NCBI RefSeq assembly: GCF_002754245.1
Contig: NZ_PEEX01000001.1
Location: forward strand, 5,188,001 to 5,252,000
DNA length: 64,000 bases
Source: Chryseobacterium sp. 52
Lineage (GTDB): Bacteria; Bacteroidota; Bacteroidia; Flavobacteriales; Weeksellaceae
Direction: 5' to 3'
The first letter of the stretch is position 1. Every line of letters begins with the position of its first letter. Positions 17,216-26,620 of this stretch are shown here, one piece after another. A program made the translations under genes and the position numbers. Below the pieces are notes generated by a model that worked only from the letters and a program-made list of their open reading frames with translations, did not search any database and was not told the DNA's origin.

Positions 17216-20200
17216 ATGAAGAAAATTTTATCTTTTCTATTTATATTTTGTATTTTCACCTTTAGCTTTGGCCAATTGGACAGAGAACATTGGTTTGCTC
17301 CCATGATGGACAGGAGCGGAAGTACCAATCCGTATCAGAGATTATACCTATCTACCAATAGAACAACACCTTTCCCTGTCAATATTTACAATAACAATGT
17401 CATCATTGGCACAGTAAATATCAGTAAAAATAATCCCCAGAAATTTGATGTACTGAGGAACTATATCATCACCACGGATCAGACAGATTTGTTTACTCCC
17501 ACAACAAAAGGATTATATTTAAAGGCCGAGTTTCCTTTTTATGCTAATTTGAGATTCTCCGTATTTAATCATGCCGAGATCATTACTTCGAAAGGGATAC
17601 CTTCTACCGGAAAAAACTTCCACGTTGCCAATGTTCCTATTACGGTCAGCAATCCCATCCTAAATTTTATGGCCAGCGTTCTTGCAACGGAAGACAATAC
17701 GACAGTTACAGTCAACGGATATAAACCCACAGTACAGTTTTCAAACGGAACTACCGGAACAACAAACCCAACCATCACGTTTACCCTCAATAAAGGGCAG
17801 TCTTATATCATAGACGGAAGAGGTTCTATCACCGAAAATTTTGACAGCTTCATTGGCGCTAAGATTACCGCGAATAAGCCTGTGAACGTGACCAACGGAA
17901 ATTTTAACGGTCAGTATGCCGGAAATCACCCTACAAGCTCTGATATTTTAATGGATCAGGCCGTCCCAGTAGAAAGACTGGGAACCGAATTTGCTCTTGT
18001 GAAAGGAAACGGCAGTATAGGGTCCAATATGGAAGGAGCTCTGGTTATTGCTACAGAAGATAATACCCAAATCTTTGTCAACGACGAAATCCCTCCTGTT
18101 ATGACCTTAAATACCGGGCAATATTTTGTGATTCCGGATTCAAAATATCAGGTTCAGGGAGGCAATCATTATAATCTTTATTTAAAGACCTCTAAAAATG
18201 CTTACGTTTACCAGGTTCTTGCCGGCGATTCGGCTTCAGGAAGTGAAGTAGCTACCGGTGGATTTAATTTTATCCCGGCGCTGAACTGCTATCTTCCGAA
18301 ACAGATCAACGAACTAGGTTTTATTAATGAAAATTTTGTTCATTCCAATGCTAATCCTTCGGGAGTCCTTACTATCCCTACAAAGCTGAATCTTATTACA
18401 GAAAGAGGAGCCAATGTTACGGTGAATGGGGCTACTCCTCTGGCTACAACAGGTCCGTTCAACATGACAGGAACCAATAGCTGGGTCACATACGGTATTC
18501 CCAATGTAACAGGAACCATCACTGTAATTTCTGATAAGGCCATCACTGCAGGAATTACCGCAGGAAGTGACGCAGTAGGATATGGAGGCTTTTTTGCAGG
18601 ATTTCCTACCCAGCCTGTAATTTTGAGATCCGGAGGAAGCTGTGTTCCGGGCATTGTTCTTACCGTAGACCCCATTATTTATGACACCTATCAATGGTTT
18701 GTGAATGGAGCTCTTATTCCGGGGGCGATAACAGCGTCTCTTACTCCTACACAATCCGGATATTATACCTGCTCAGTGACTATGGGAAGGTGTGCCCCTT
18801 TGGTAACAGACCAATTTAAAGTACTGAACTGTACCCGGCTGACGACATCAACATATAATGTCTGTACCACACAAACCATGACTCCTACATTCAGCAGTTC
18901 ACCACAGACACCTGTGCCATCTACTGTTGCTATTGTAACTGCTCCTACCCTGGGTACCGCAGTCATAGATCCTGTAACCGGAATCATTACTTATACCGTC
19001 AATACACCTGGAACTTCAGGAACAGATACTTTTAGCTATACATTCTGCGGAAATGACCCTATTTTCCCAGACTGTGAAACGGTAACCGTCACCATCAATA
19101 TTCAGGCGCTTACTGTGACCAATGTCACATTGCATGCCTGTAATATCAATGGACAGGGAACATTTAACCTGACTTCAGCGAATGTGACCAACAACTCGCC
19201 GGTAACGATAACCTATTACCCTACCCTGTTGGATGCTCAGACAGAAAACCCAGGAGCACTTATCACCGCAACAACGGCTTATAACGCTCCGGATGGCACT
19301 ATTATCTATGTCGTCGTAAAAAACAGTATGGGTTGTAAAAGTATTGCTCAGATCACCCTTTCTCTGTACAATCTGGCCATTGTCCTGAATAACTACAACG
19401 GTATTTTCTGTGATGATAATATGGATGGAACTGTTACGGTCATCTTATCCAATATAACAGGTATTGTTCTGAATAATCCCGCCTATTTTACCAATGTAAG
19501 ATATTATGCATTCCTTGCTGATGCCAATGCGGGAAATGCCAATACTCTTCCTAATAACTGGAGTTATACGGCCACAACAACGATCTACATCAGAGTGGAA
19601 TCTCCGGACGGATGCGCAGTCGTGGTAAAACCTCTGCAGTTCAGTATTGGAGCCAGAATCCCTTTAATCGCAAAAGATGTTATTACAACGGTTTGTGATG
19701 ACGATCTGGATGGAATAAAAGCAGTCAATCTTGCACAGTTTATTCCGTCGTTTACAATAGACCCCAACGTAACCTATACTTTCCATGGAAGTTTAGCTGA
19801 CGCCCAGAATGACAGTAACGCAATAGCTGGTACAGTAAACATTACAGGTACGCAAACCTATTATATCAGATTCGAGAAAAACGGGGTATGTCCTGAAGTA
19901 GGATCTATTAAAATTACAGTTAAAATACCTAAGAAATCTGACATCTTAAAAGATCTGGTTATCTGTCCTAAAGCTACCACTACATTAGATGCCGGACCAG
20001 GATTTGAAAAATATTTATGGAGTACGGGAGCTACTTCGCCTTCTATTTCCAATGTTTCTGCAGGAAGCTACTGGGTAGAACTTACCTTTAATGGCTGCGT
20101 TTACAGACAATATGTGACGGTTACGGAATCCCCTACTCCAATGATTACTTCTATTGAAATTAATGGAACCACAGTAACAGTTGGCGCAAGTGGAGGAACA

Positions 20201-20614
20201 CCTCCTTATGAGTATTCTCTGGATGGAGTAAGCTGGCAGAGTTCCAATGTTTTCAACAATGTACCAAGAGGAGCCCATAAAGTTTTCGTAAGAGACTCAA
20301 AATTATGTGAGGAAGTTACAAGACCATTTGCTATTATCAACCTGATTAATACCATCACGCCTAATGGAGACGGCCACAATGAACAGATCGACTATTCTGC
20401 TTTAATGAGCAATACAAATCTTGAATTCAGAATATTTGACCGTTACGGAGCAGAAATTTTCAGAGGAAGCCCGGATAACCGATATACCTGGGACGGAAGA
20501 ATGGGCGGAAGACCTGTACCTACAGCCACCTACTGGTATTTTATCACCTGGGTAGAATATGGCACTTCAACCTCTGTAAAATATACGAGCTGGCTGCTGG
20601 TAAAACATAAATAA
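17216..20614 (+). CDS. T9SS type B sorted surface protein, IgGFc-binding-like N-terminus (paralog 4)
   Basis: At 1132 residues this is the longest of the set. It has a signal peptide ending SFG, QLDREHWFAPMMDRS, the IgGFc-like repeats (ATEDNTTVTVNGYK, NKGQSYIIDG, KPVNVTNGNFNGQY), an Ig-like segment DTYQWFVNGALIPGA, a cadherin-like module (LGTAVIDPVTGIITYT), and two Asp-rich motifs FCDDNMDG and VCDDDLDG at about residues 735 and 830 that could bind calcium. It ends with LDAGPGFEKYLWSTGATSPS and a type B sorting domain (NTITPNGDGHNEQ...YWYFITW). Architecture matches paralog 1, so the long forms sit at the two ends of the tandem array and the short forms in the middle. Function unknown. Confidence 0.85.
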   Translation: MKKILSFLFIFCIFTFSFGQLDREHWFAPMMDRSGSTNPYQRLYLSTNRTTPFPVNIYNNNVIIGTVNISKNNPQKFDVLRNYIITTDQTDLFTPTTKGLYLKAEFPFYANLRFSVFNHAEIITSKGIPSTGKNFHVANVPITVSNPILNFMASVLATEDNTTVTVNGYKPTVQFSNGTTGTTNPTITFTLNKGQSYIIDGRGSITENFDSFIGAKITANKPVNVTNGNFNGQYAGNHPTSSDILMDQAVPVERLGTEFALVKGNGSIGSNMEGALVIATEDNTQIFVNDEIPPVMTLNTGQYFVIPDSKYQVQGGNHYNLYLKTSKNAYVYQVLAGDSASGSEVATGGFNFIPALNCYLPKQINELGFINENFVHSNANPSGVLTIPTKLNLITERGANVTVNGATPLATTGPFNMTGTNSWVTYGIPNVTGTITVISDKAITAGITAGSDAVGYGGFFAGFPTQPVILRSGGSCVPGIVLTVDPIIYDTYQWFVNGALIPGAITASLTPTQSGYYTCSVTMGRCAPLVTDQFKVLNCTRLTTSTYNVCTTQTMTPTFSSSPQTPVPSTVAIVTAPTLGTAVIDPVTGIITYTVNTPGTSGTDTFSYTFCGNDPIFPDCETVTVTINIQALTVTNVTLHACNINGQGTFNLTSANVTNNSPVTITYYPTLLDAQTENPGALITATTAYNAPDGTIIYVVVKNSMGCKSIAQITLSLYNLAIVLNNYNGIFCDDNMDGTVTVILSNITGIVLNNPAYFTNVRYYAFLADANAGNANTLPNNWSYTATTTIYIRVESPDGCAVVVKPLQFSIGARIPLIAKDVITTVCDDDLDGIKAVNLAQFIPSFTIDPNVTYTFHGSLADAQNDSNAIAGTVNITGTQTYYIRFEKNGVCPEVGSIKITVKIPKKSDILKDLVICPKATTTLDAGPGFEKYLWSTGATSPSISNVSAGSYWVELTFNGCVYRQYVTVTESPTPMITSIEINGTTVTVGASGGTPPYEYSLDGVSWQSSNVFNNVPRGAHKVFVRDSKLCEEVTRPFAIINLINTITPNGDGHNEQIDYSALMSNTNLEFRIFDRYGAEIFRGSPDNRYTWDGRMGGRPVPTATYWYFITWVEYGTSTSVKYTSWLLVKHK

Positions 20615-20757
20615 TAAGAGGATATTAGCGTAAATCGGCCTATATTCTTTTTATTTATATAAGTTTATAACATTCATTAACAGTTTAGTATTAAAGTTTA
20701 ATATAACTTTAACCTGAGACAACTATCTTAATAGGTATAAATTGCTGTATTTCTACG

Positions 20758-20765
20758 TAATTTTG
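20758..20765 (+). promoter_or_regulatory. Bacteroidota -7 element (TAATTTTG)
   Basis: The octamer matches TAnnTTTG and lies just 10 nt before the next ATG, giving a very short or absent leader. Confidence 0.5.
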
Positions 20766-20775
20766 CCCTAATTAT

Positions 20776-21564
20776 ATGAAGAAGCTAATTACCCTTTTTA
20801 TGCTGGTTTTTCTAGCAAAAGTCAGTGCACAGATTTATTCCGGAGAGGTATTTTTAAGAGACAATTCGATCTTATATCTCAATCAGGTTTATGTAACCAA
20901 CCTGAATACCCAGAAAACTGTACTTACCGATTATAACGGCAGTTATACTATTCCTGCAGCTCCGGGAGATGTCATCCGTTTTACGTCTATCGTTACAGAA
21001 CGAAAGGATGTTAAACTTACTTCCCAGATGATGCAGCAGAAAAATTTAATAGAATTGAAAGTTGCCTATTATGAGATTCAGGAGATTGTCCTGACCCGGT
21101 TTAAACCTACCGGAAATTTAAGGTATGATGTCAATTCTATCAGAAAAGAAGATAAAGTGCTTGCCCTTAAAAAAGTGATCGGACTGCCCGAACCAAAGGG
21201 TGACGGAACTTCTCCTGAACTTCCTGTAGCAGGATTAAGAGACGGGGGTCTTACTTTCAGCTTAGAGAGCATCTATGATATTCTTTCAGGAGACAGAAAG
21301 AAAAAGCAGCGTTATATGGCCTATGAAAGAATGAACAATTCTGTAGCACAGATCAAGAACTATCTGGGGAAAGATTATTTTGCAAAGTTTAAAATTCCGG
21401 ATAATCTGATTGACAATTTCCTTCAGTTTGTCTATACCTCAGAAAATATCGAGGCTTATGTACTCGCCGGTAATTTTGAGGCTATAAAAATACCTATCGA
21501 AAAATACCTGCCCATCTATCAGAAAAGGCTTAAGACATCGAATCTTCAGGAAGTTATTAAATAA
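20776..21564 (+). CDS. Secreted protein with carboxypeptidase-regulatory-like domain
   Basis: The 262-residue protein has a signal peptide (MKKLITLFMLVFLAKVSAQ), then a beta-sandwich module of the carboxypeptidase regulatory-like type (about 20-105: YLNQVYVTNLNTQKTVLTDYNGSYTIPAAPGDVIRFTSI...). The rest is mixed and charged, without a motif I recognise. Such modules are common in outer-membrane or periplasmic proteins of Flavobacteriia. It lies between the giant surface proteins and the small secreted paralogs and has its own promoter and terminator. No enzyme motif is seen; function unknown. Confidence 0.75.
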   Translation: MKKLITLFMLVFLAKVSAQIYSGEVFLRDNSILYLNQVYVTNLNTQKTVLTDYNGSYTIPAAPGDVIRFTSIVTERKDVKLTSQMMQQKNLIELKVAYYEIQEIVLTRFKPTGNLRYDVNSIRKEDKVLALKKVIGLPEPKGDGTSPELPVAGLRDGGLTFSLESIYDILSGDRKKKQRYMAYERMNNSVAQIKNYLGKDYFAKFKIPDNLIDNFLQFVYTSENIEAYVLAGNFEAIKIPIEKYLPIYQKRLKTSNLQEVIK

Positions 21565-21584
21565 TTTCTACATCACATATTTAG

Positions 21585-21632
21585 AAAGAAATGTATATGA
21601 TATAAAATTTATGATGTACATTTCTTTTTTTT
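21585..21632 (+). terminator. Probable terminator after the carboxypeptidase-regulatory-like gene
   Basis: AGAAATGTA pairs with TACATTTCT across an AT-rich loop and is followed by a T-run. Confidence 0.6.
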
Positions 21633-21767
21633 GTTTAAAAATATGCTTAATTTCATATCACAATTAAGTGTTTAAAATAAAAACACCAGTATATCGTTAT
21701 TGTACAGAAAACTAATTGCCAAACACCAATTAAGAGAGAACACCAAACTTTTACTTAATATTTGTCA

Positions 21768-22541
21768 ATGAAAAAATTACTTTTACTTTTTGTTTCCATT
21801 CTTTTTTTTAGTGTGTCTGCCCAGAAGAAGGGAAAAGACTACAGTAATATTTTAAAAAGTAAGAACATCTACGAAATCAATGCTTTCCTTAGAGATGCCC
21901 ATCCGGATGATCCGCGAAGATCTGTATTAAAACCACGGGTCATGGAAATGATGACACAATACATCAAAGATGCCCATCCCGCAGACCAAAAGGTAAAAGA
22001 TATGCAGGAAATGCTTGCCTTACTGAAAAGAAGACCGTCTACAAAGATCAGTTTTGATGAAATGAATGCCATTATCAAACAGAAACAGATCGCCAAATAC
22101 AAGGCAGAACTTGCGTCCAAACAGTCTACCGTAGTCTATACCCCAAGCAATGCCCAGAATACCTTTGTTGTCAATACAACGGCCAATACCGCTGTTCCGA
22201 ATGCTGAAGCGGAAGAGTTCAATATGCTGATGGCTGTAAATCCTGTAGAACACAAGAATAAAACAGTAAAAATATTAAACTCTCTTTTTGATAATGATCC
22301 GAACAGCAAGGAGAGCATCATTCTTATCAAGAATACTTCTGACTGTAATATCATTGTAAGAATGGAAGGAGTAGGAACAACCAAATACAGACTTGCCGTT
22401 CCTGCCCATGATGAAAGCACCATTGTTATAACCAAAGGACAGTATCTTTTCACAAGTCTTGTTTGCGGTGCACAGTATGCTTCTCAAAAAACAATTGAAA
22501 AAGCTATTCAGGTAACATTAGGAACTTCCGCAGCCCAATAA
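21768..22541 (+). CDS. Secreted hypothetical protein, paralog B of the CN...C...Y family (possibly DUF6759)
   Basis: I start the gene at the ATG at 21768 because the upstream in-frame TTG adds only two residues and weakens the MKKLLLLFVSILFFSVSAQ signal peptide. The mature part opens with ILKSKNIYEINAFLRDAHPD, followed by a second related KDAHPADQKVKD unit. The C-terminal 90 residues carry the shared domain (LNSLFDND, NTSDCNIIVRMEG, RLAVPAHDEST, VCGAQYAS). Both conserved cysteines are present. Paralog C follows after trmB. Probably periplasmic; function unknown. Confidence 0.78.
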   Translation: MKKLLLLFVSILFFSVSAQKKGKDYSNILKSKNIYEINAFLRDAHPDDPRRSVLKPRVMEMMTQYIKDAHPADQKVKDMQEMLALLKRRPSTKISFDEMNAIIKQKQIAKYKAELASKQSTVVYTPSNAQNTFVVNTTANTAVPNAEAEEFNMLMAVNPVEHKNKTVKILNSLFDNDPNSKESIILIKNTSDCNIIVRMEGVGTTKYRLAVPAHDESTIVITKGQYLFTSLVCGAQYASQKTIEKAIQVTLGTSAAQ

Positions 22542-22610
22542 ACAAGCTATAAATACGCTCAGTTTATGTCTTTTATACGTAAAAGGCAAGGTAGTCTATG
22601 TAAAAATCGC

Positions 22611-22618
22611 TATTTTTG
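22611..22618 (+). promoter_or_regulatory. Bacteroidota -7 element (TATTTTTG) for trmB
   Basis: The TAnnTTTG match overlaps a possible upstream TTG start at 22616, which argues that translation starts at the downstream ATG (22640). Confidence 0.6.
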
Positions 22619-22639
22619 CGGGATTTTATAAATGACTCG

Positions 22640-23317
22640 ATGGGCAAAAATAAATTAGCAAGATTCGCAGAAAACAAGATTTTACCAAACGTTATCCAAC
22701 CTACAAGAGAGGAAGCGCTGAACGGTATTCCACTGAAAGGAAACTGGAGAAAAGATTTCTTTAAAAATGACAATCCAATCGTACTGGAACTGGGTTGCGG
22801 AAAAGGAGAATATTCTGTAGGACTTGCCAAAACATTTCCTGAAAAAAACTTCATCGGGATAGATATCAAAGGGGCAAGATTCTGGTTTGGAGCTAAGGAA
22901 GCTGTGGACACCGGAATGAATAATGTAGCATTCCTGAGAACACAGATTGAACTTGTAGATCATTTTTTTGCTGAAAATGAAGTAGACGAAATCTGGATCA
23001 CATTCCCTGATCCTCAGATCAAATACAAACGTACAAAGCACAGACTTACACATCCTGACTTTTTAGAACGATACAAAAAATTCCTGAAACCAGGTGGAAT
23101 CATCCATTTAAAAACAGATTCGGAATTTCTTCACGGCTATACTTTAGGCTATTTACAAGGTGCAGGTTATGAAATCATTACTGCTCATCACGATATCTAT
23201 GGTGCTCCTGAATATGATCCGAACACAGAACATTTAAGGGATATCAAAACCTATTACGAAGAGCTTTTCTCAGCTAAAGGAAAAACAATAACGTATATAA
23301 AATTCCGGATAAGCTAA
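22640..23317 (+). CDS. trmB: tRNA (guanine-N7-)-methyltransferase
   Basis: TrmB methylates N7 of G46 in the variable loop of many tRNAs, using S-adenosylmethionine. The SAM-binding motif is VLELGCGKGEYSVGLAKTFP, followed by NFIGIDIKGARFW, and the family signature is the ITFPDPQIKYKRTKHRLTHP block; GGIIHLKTDSEFLH follows. The start at MGKNKLARF gives about 225 residues, the usual length. It is embedded between two secreted paralogs and is the only housekeeping gene in that stretch. The next gene begins 20 nt after its stop, so they may be co-transcribed. Confidence 0.95.
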   Translation: MGKNKLARFAENKILPNVIQPTREEALNGIPLKGNWRKDFFKNDNPIVLELGCGKGEYSVGLAKTFPEKNFIGIDIKGARFWFGAKEAVDTGMNNVAFLRTQIELVDHFFAENEVDEIWITFPDPQIKYKRTKHRLTHPDFLERYKKFLKPGGIIHLKTDSEFLHGYTLGYLQGAGYEIITAHHDIYGAPEYDPNTEHLRDIKTYYEELFSAKGKTITYIKFRIS

Positions 23318-23337
23318 TGAAGTAAGACCACAAATTG

Positions 23338-24030
23338 ATGAAAAAAATTTTAACGACCCTCCTCTTCTTACTCCTGATTCCGGGTTTTACGTCTGCGCAG
23401 AAAAAACACACAGAAATTCTGAAAAGCACCAATGTCCAGGAAATTGAAGACTACCTCAAAAATACACATCCCGATGACCCTAAAAGGAGTGTATTGAAGC
23501 CTAAACTCATTGCCCTCAAAAACGCTGAATGGACTAAAGGATCAAAATCCGCCAAACCCATGGAAGCAAGACCTGTCATGAGTGATATTCCAAACAGGTT
23601 GATGAGGAATTCCAATTCCAATGATGCGGAAGAATTCAAAAAACTGATCGCAGAAACTTCTGACCAGCACAAAGAAAAGACGGTAAAACTTCTGAACGCT
23701 ATGTTTGATGAAGATATTACCAGAAAGGAAGCTGTCCTTCTGTTTAGAAACAATTCAGACTGTAATATTGTCCTTAGAATTGAAGGAAAAGACTTCTACA
23801 ATCTGGCTGTTCCTGCCCACGGTGAGAATTTCATTGTTCTGAATAAAGGCTCATACACCTTGAACAGTATGATCTGTGATATAAAATACCTCTCCGCAAA
23901 AGACATAAAAAAAAGTATATTTGTAGTGATTGATAATCCCGGAATGCCGAAACCTGAAGCAAGTAAAAATTTAGCTAAAGATGAAAAAGAAATGGCGCCG
24001 AAAAAAACTACAAAAAAGAAAAGATCATAA
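23338..24030 (+). CDS. Secreted hypothetical protein, paralog C of the CN...C...Y family (possibly DUF6759)
   Basis: The ATG at 23338 follows an in-frame TTG that adds only one residue. The signal peptide ends TSAQ, followed by KKHTEILKSTNVQEIEDYLK and THPDDPKRSVLKPKLIALK, clearly the same unit as in paralog B. The C-terminal domain has VKLLNAMFDED, NNSDCNIVLRIEGKDFYNLA, PAHGENFIVLNKG and ICDIKYLS. A basic Lys-rich tail (KKTTKKKRS) follows. It sits 20 nt after trmB and 9 nt before the next paralog, so trmB and paralogs C and D may be one transcript. Function unknown. Confidence 0.78.
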   Translation: MKKILTTLLFLLLIPGFTSAQKKHTEILKSTNVQEIEDYLKNTHPDDPKRSVLKPKLIALKNAEWTKGSKSAKPMEARPVMSDIPNRLMRNSNSNDAEEFKKLIAETSDQHKEKTVKLLNAMFDEDITRKEAVLLFRNNSDCNIVLRIEGKDFYNLAVPAHGENFIVLNKGSYTLNSMICDIKYLSAKDIKKSIFVVIDNPGMPKPEASKNLAKDEKEMAPKKTTKKKRS

Positions 24031-24039
24031 AATACCTGT

Positions 24040-24474
24040 ATGAAAAAGCTGTTTGTTTTCTCCGGAATCTCCCTTCTCCTTATCAGCTGTAATGCAAATT
24101 ATGGCAGCTATCCTACAAGGACCACCTATCCTTCGGGTTCGGGAAGTTCTGCAGCCAGTACCGAAAGGGAATATTCGGAGCTCATCAAAACATATAAGCC
24201 TGAAACGGCGGAAGTTTTAAATGACCTTCTTAATAACAGCTCACCGACCCATCCCAAAACCTCTATTTCGGTGGAGAATAAGTCGCCATGCAATATGGTT
24301 CTGACGGTAAGTGGGAATGGTTTCTTCAAAAAGATCCCGATAGCTTCCGGCAAAATCGGATATACTATGGTTCCTAAAAACCAGAATTATAAACTTTCGG
24401 GAATGCTCTGTAATTCGTCTTATCAGGCTACACAATTCATTTCCACTTCTTACGCTATAAAACTGAGCAATTAA
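24040..24474 (+). CDS. Lipoprotein, paralog D of the CN...C...Y family
   Basis: The 144-residue protein has a lipoprotein signal, with the lipobox LISC followed by a Ser/Thr-rich linker. The domain is a divergent copy of the one in the three other family members: AEVLNDLLNNSS, VENKSPCNMVLTVSGNGFFKK, and MLCNSSYQAT. The two cysteines and the tyrosine after the second one are kept. It follows paralog C by 9 nt, so the two are almost certainly co-expressed. The lipid anchor suggests that the family works at a membrane face in the envelope. Function unknown. Confidence 0.75.
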   Translation: MKKLFVFSGISLLLISCNANYGSYPTRTTYPSGSGSSAASTEREYSELIKTYKPETAEVLNDLLNNSSPTHPKTSISVENKSPCNMVLTVSGNGFFKKIPIASGKIGYTMVPKNQNYKLSGMLCNSSYQATQFISTSYAIKLSN

Positions 24475-24621
24475 ATAAAAAATCACTTCATAAGCGGTTC
24501 TCCTCATCTTTACAATACTTGCTAACTGTAAAAAATAATACGTCTTCATTATGTTAACCGGATCATGTCCCAACATTTAATAATGAACTGAAAGCTATAT
24601 CCTTTTTTGAGCAATACAAAC

Positions 24622-24653
24622 AAAAAAACGCTGGACAAAATCCAGCGTTTTTT
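24622..24653 (-). terminator. Terminator after rpsB
   Basis: AACGCTGGA and TCCAGCGTT form a hairpin with T-runs on both sides. It lies beyond the stop of rpsB and can also stop incoming plus-strand transcription. Confidence 0.82.
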
Positions 24654-24675
24654 CTATATTAAAGAAAATCTTTAA

Positions 24676-25437
24676 TTATTCAGCATCGAAATCAGCGTCT
24701 GTTTCAGCAGATACTTTTTCTCCTTCTTCTTTAGATTTTTCTTTATCAGCTTTTCTTTGAGACTGACCATCTTTGATAGACTCAGAAACAATGTTCAGAA
24801 TCATATCAATAGACTTAGAAGCATCATCGTTTCCTGGGATAACGAAGTCTACTTTTCTTGGATCAGAGTTTGTATCAACAATACCGAAAACTGGAATACC
24901 TAATTTCTTAGCTTCAGTTACAGCGATATGTTCTCTCATGATATCTACAACGAAGATCGCAGAAGGAAGACGAACCATGTCAGAGATAGAACCTAAGTTT
25001 TTCTCTAAGTTAGCTCTTTGTCTGTCTACCTGTAATCTTTCTTTTTTAGATAAAGTTTCGAACGTACCGTCTTTTTTCATTTTGTCGATATGGTTCATTT
25101 TCTTTACAGCCTTTCTGATTGTAACGAAATTCGTTAACATACCTCCTGGCCATCTTTCTGTAATATAAGGCATATTAAGTTCAGAAGCGTGTTTTGCAAC
25201 AACTTCTTTCGCTTGCTTTTTAGTTGCTACGAAAAGAACTTTTTTACCTGCAGAAGTTAATTTTTCCAAAGCGCTACAAGCTTCGTCCAATTTAACTGCC
25301 GTTTTATGTAAGTCTACAATGTGAATACCATTTTTCTCCATAAAAATGTATGGAGCCATATTTGGATTCCACTTTCTAGTCATGTGACCGAAGTGTACAC
25401 CAGCCTCTAGAAGGTCTTTTACATTTGCTTTTGCCAT
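24676..25437 (-). CDS. rpsB: 30S ribosomal protein S2
   Basis: S2 is a late-assembling protein on the back of the 30S subunit, important for binding S1 and for initiation. Typical segments are DLLEAGVHFGHMTRKWNPNMAPYIF, IVDLHKTAVKLDEA, GKKVLFVATKKQAKE, ERWPGGMLTNFVTIRK and GIPVFGIVDTNSDPRKVDFVIPGNDDA. The length of 253 residues fits Bacteroidota S2, with an acidic C-terminal tail. It is third in the rplM-rpsI-rpsB order, after a 183-nt gap. tsf, its usual downstream partner, is not adjacent. Confidence 0.97.
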   Translation of the reverse strand: MAKANVKDLLEAGVHFGHMTRKWNPNMAPYIFMEKNGIHIVDLHKTAVKLDEACSALEKLTSAGKKVLFVATKKQAKEVVAKHASELNMPYITERWPGGMLTNFVTIRKAVKKMNHIDKMKKDGTFETLSKKERLQVDRQRANLEKNLGSISDMVRLPSAIFVVDIMREHIAVTEAKKLGIPVFGIVDTNSDPRKVDFVIPGNDDASKSIDMILNIVSESIKDGQSQRKADKEKSKEEGEKVSAETDADFDAE

Positions 25438-25620
25438 GTTTTCTGTTTTTGTTAGTTTACTTTCCGTCTTTTAAACAATCAACAACTTCTTTAGATGGGA
25501 GAAGCGTTTGGATGCTAAACGTAACGGGCAATTTTTTGTTTTGATAAATAGATTTTAGATATAAGATAACAGATTGAAAAAAAAATTGAATCTGAAATCC
25601 TGTATCTGAAAGTCTGAAAA

Positions 25621-26007
25621 TTAACGTTTTGAGAATTGGAATCTCTTTCTTGCTTTTTTCTGACCTGGTTTCTTTCTTTCCACCATTCTTGCATCTCTCG
25701 TAAGTAAACCAGCAGGTTTCAAAGCTAATCTGAATTCAGCATTGATTTCGCATAAAGCTCTTGAAACACCTAATCTGATAGCTTCTGCCTGACCTGTATT
25801 TCCACCACCGAAAACATTTACGGTAACGTCGTACTGACCAACAGTTTCAGAAAGGATGAACGGTTGGTTTAATTTATAAACCATAACGTCTGTAGAGAAA
25901 TATTCTTTAGCATCTTTACCGTTTACTGTAATGTTTCCAGAACCTGGTCTTACATAAACTCTTGCTACAGAAGTCTTTCTTCTTCCGATTTTGTGAACTA
26001 TAGACAT
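25621..26007 (-). CDS. rpsI: 30S ribosomal protein S9
   Basis: S9 binds the 30S head, and its C-terminal tail reaches toward the P-site tRNA. The start [20 protein letters not shown] and the [19 protein letters not shown] core are diagnostic, and the protein ends with the conserved basic tail [12 protein letters not shown]. At 128 residues it has normal length. It follows rplM by 8 nt, so the two form the standard L13-S9 operon. Confidence 0.97.
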   Translation of the reverse strand: MSIVHKIGRRKTSVARVYVRPGSGNITVNGKDAKEYFSTDVMVYKLNQPFILSETVGQYDVTVNVFGGGNTGQAEAIRLGVSRALCEINAEFRLALKPAGLLTRDARMVERKKPGQKKARKRFQFSKR

Positions 26008-26015
26008 ATTAATAA

Positions 26016-26471
26016 TTATTTAAATTCGTTAATATTAATTGTTTTAGGCTGTTGAGCTTCATGTTTGTGCTCAGTTCCTTCATATAAGTAAAGGTTCTTT
26101 AATAAAGCAGATCCTAATCTGTTTTTAGGTAACATACCTTTTACAGACTTCTCTAATACTTTTAAAGAATCTTTCTTTTGAAGTTCAGCCGCAGTCATAG
26201 ACTTTTGACCTCCAGGATAACCTGTATGCCAGATATAAGTCTTATCAGCCCACTTGTTTCCGGAAAGCGTAATTTTCCCAGCATTCAAAACAATAACGTT
26301 ATCACCACAATCTACGTGAGGTGTAAAGTTTGTTTTGTGCTTACCTCTCAAAATCTTTGCAACCTTAGAAGCTAGTCTTCCTAACGGTTGTCCTTCAGCG
26401 TCTACCACAACCCATTCTTTATTAGCAGTAGCTTTGTTCGCTGAAACAGTTTTGTAACTTAATGTATTCAC
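26016..26471 (-). CDS. rplM: 50S ribosomal protein L13
   Basis: L13 is an early-assembling large-subunit protein. Recognisable parts are [50 protein letters not shown] and the [20 protein letters not shown] segment. The length of 151 residues is normal. It is first in the minus-strand rplM-rpsI-rpsB cluster, with a TAnnTTTG element 47 nt upstream of its start. Confidence 0.97.
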   Translation of the reverse strand: MNTLSYKTVSANKATANKEWVVVDAEGQPLGRLASKVAKILRGKHKTNFTPHVDCGDNVIVLNAGKITLSGNKWADKTYIWHTGYPGGQKSMTAAELQKKDSLKVLEKSVKGMLPKNRLGSALLKNLYLYEGTEHKHEAQQPKTININEFK

Positions 26472-26517
26472 ACGTTTTAGTTAAAGATTAAACATAATTT
26501 TCCCCTAAAAGGGTGTG

Positions 26518-26525
26518 CAAAGGTA
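26518..26525 (-). promoter_or_regulatory. Bacteroidota -7 element (TACCTTTG on the minus strand) for rplM-rpsI
   Basis: The minus strand reads TACCTTTG, a perfect TAnnTTTG match, giving a leader of about 40 nt before rplM. Confidence 0.6.
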
Positions 26526-26620
26526 CAAATAAATTTCGTAATGGAAAAACATATTTTATTTAATCTATATAACCCCGGAATTTTAATCTCTTTTAATAGG
26601 TTTTAACTACTGCTCTATGT

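Noticed and set aside
18314..18754. Long minus-strand frames inside the giant surface-protein genes
   Set aside because: They are shadows of the repetitive Thr/Gly/Asn-rich coding strand and have no start signal, domain or promoter.
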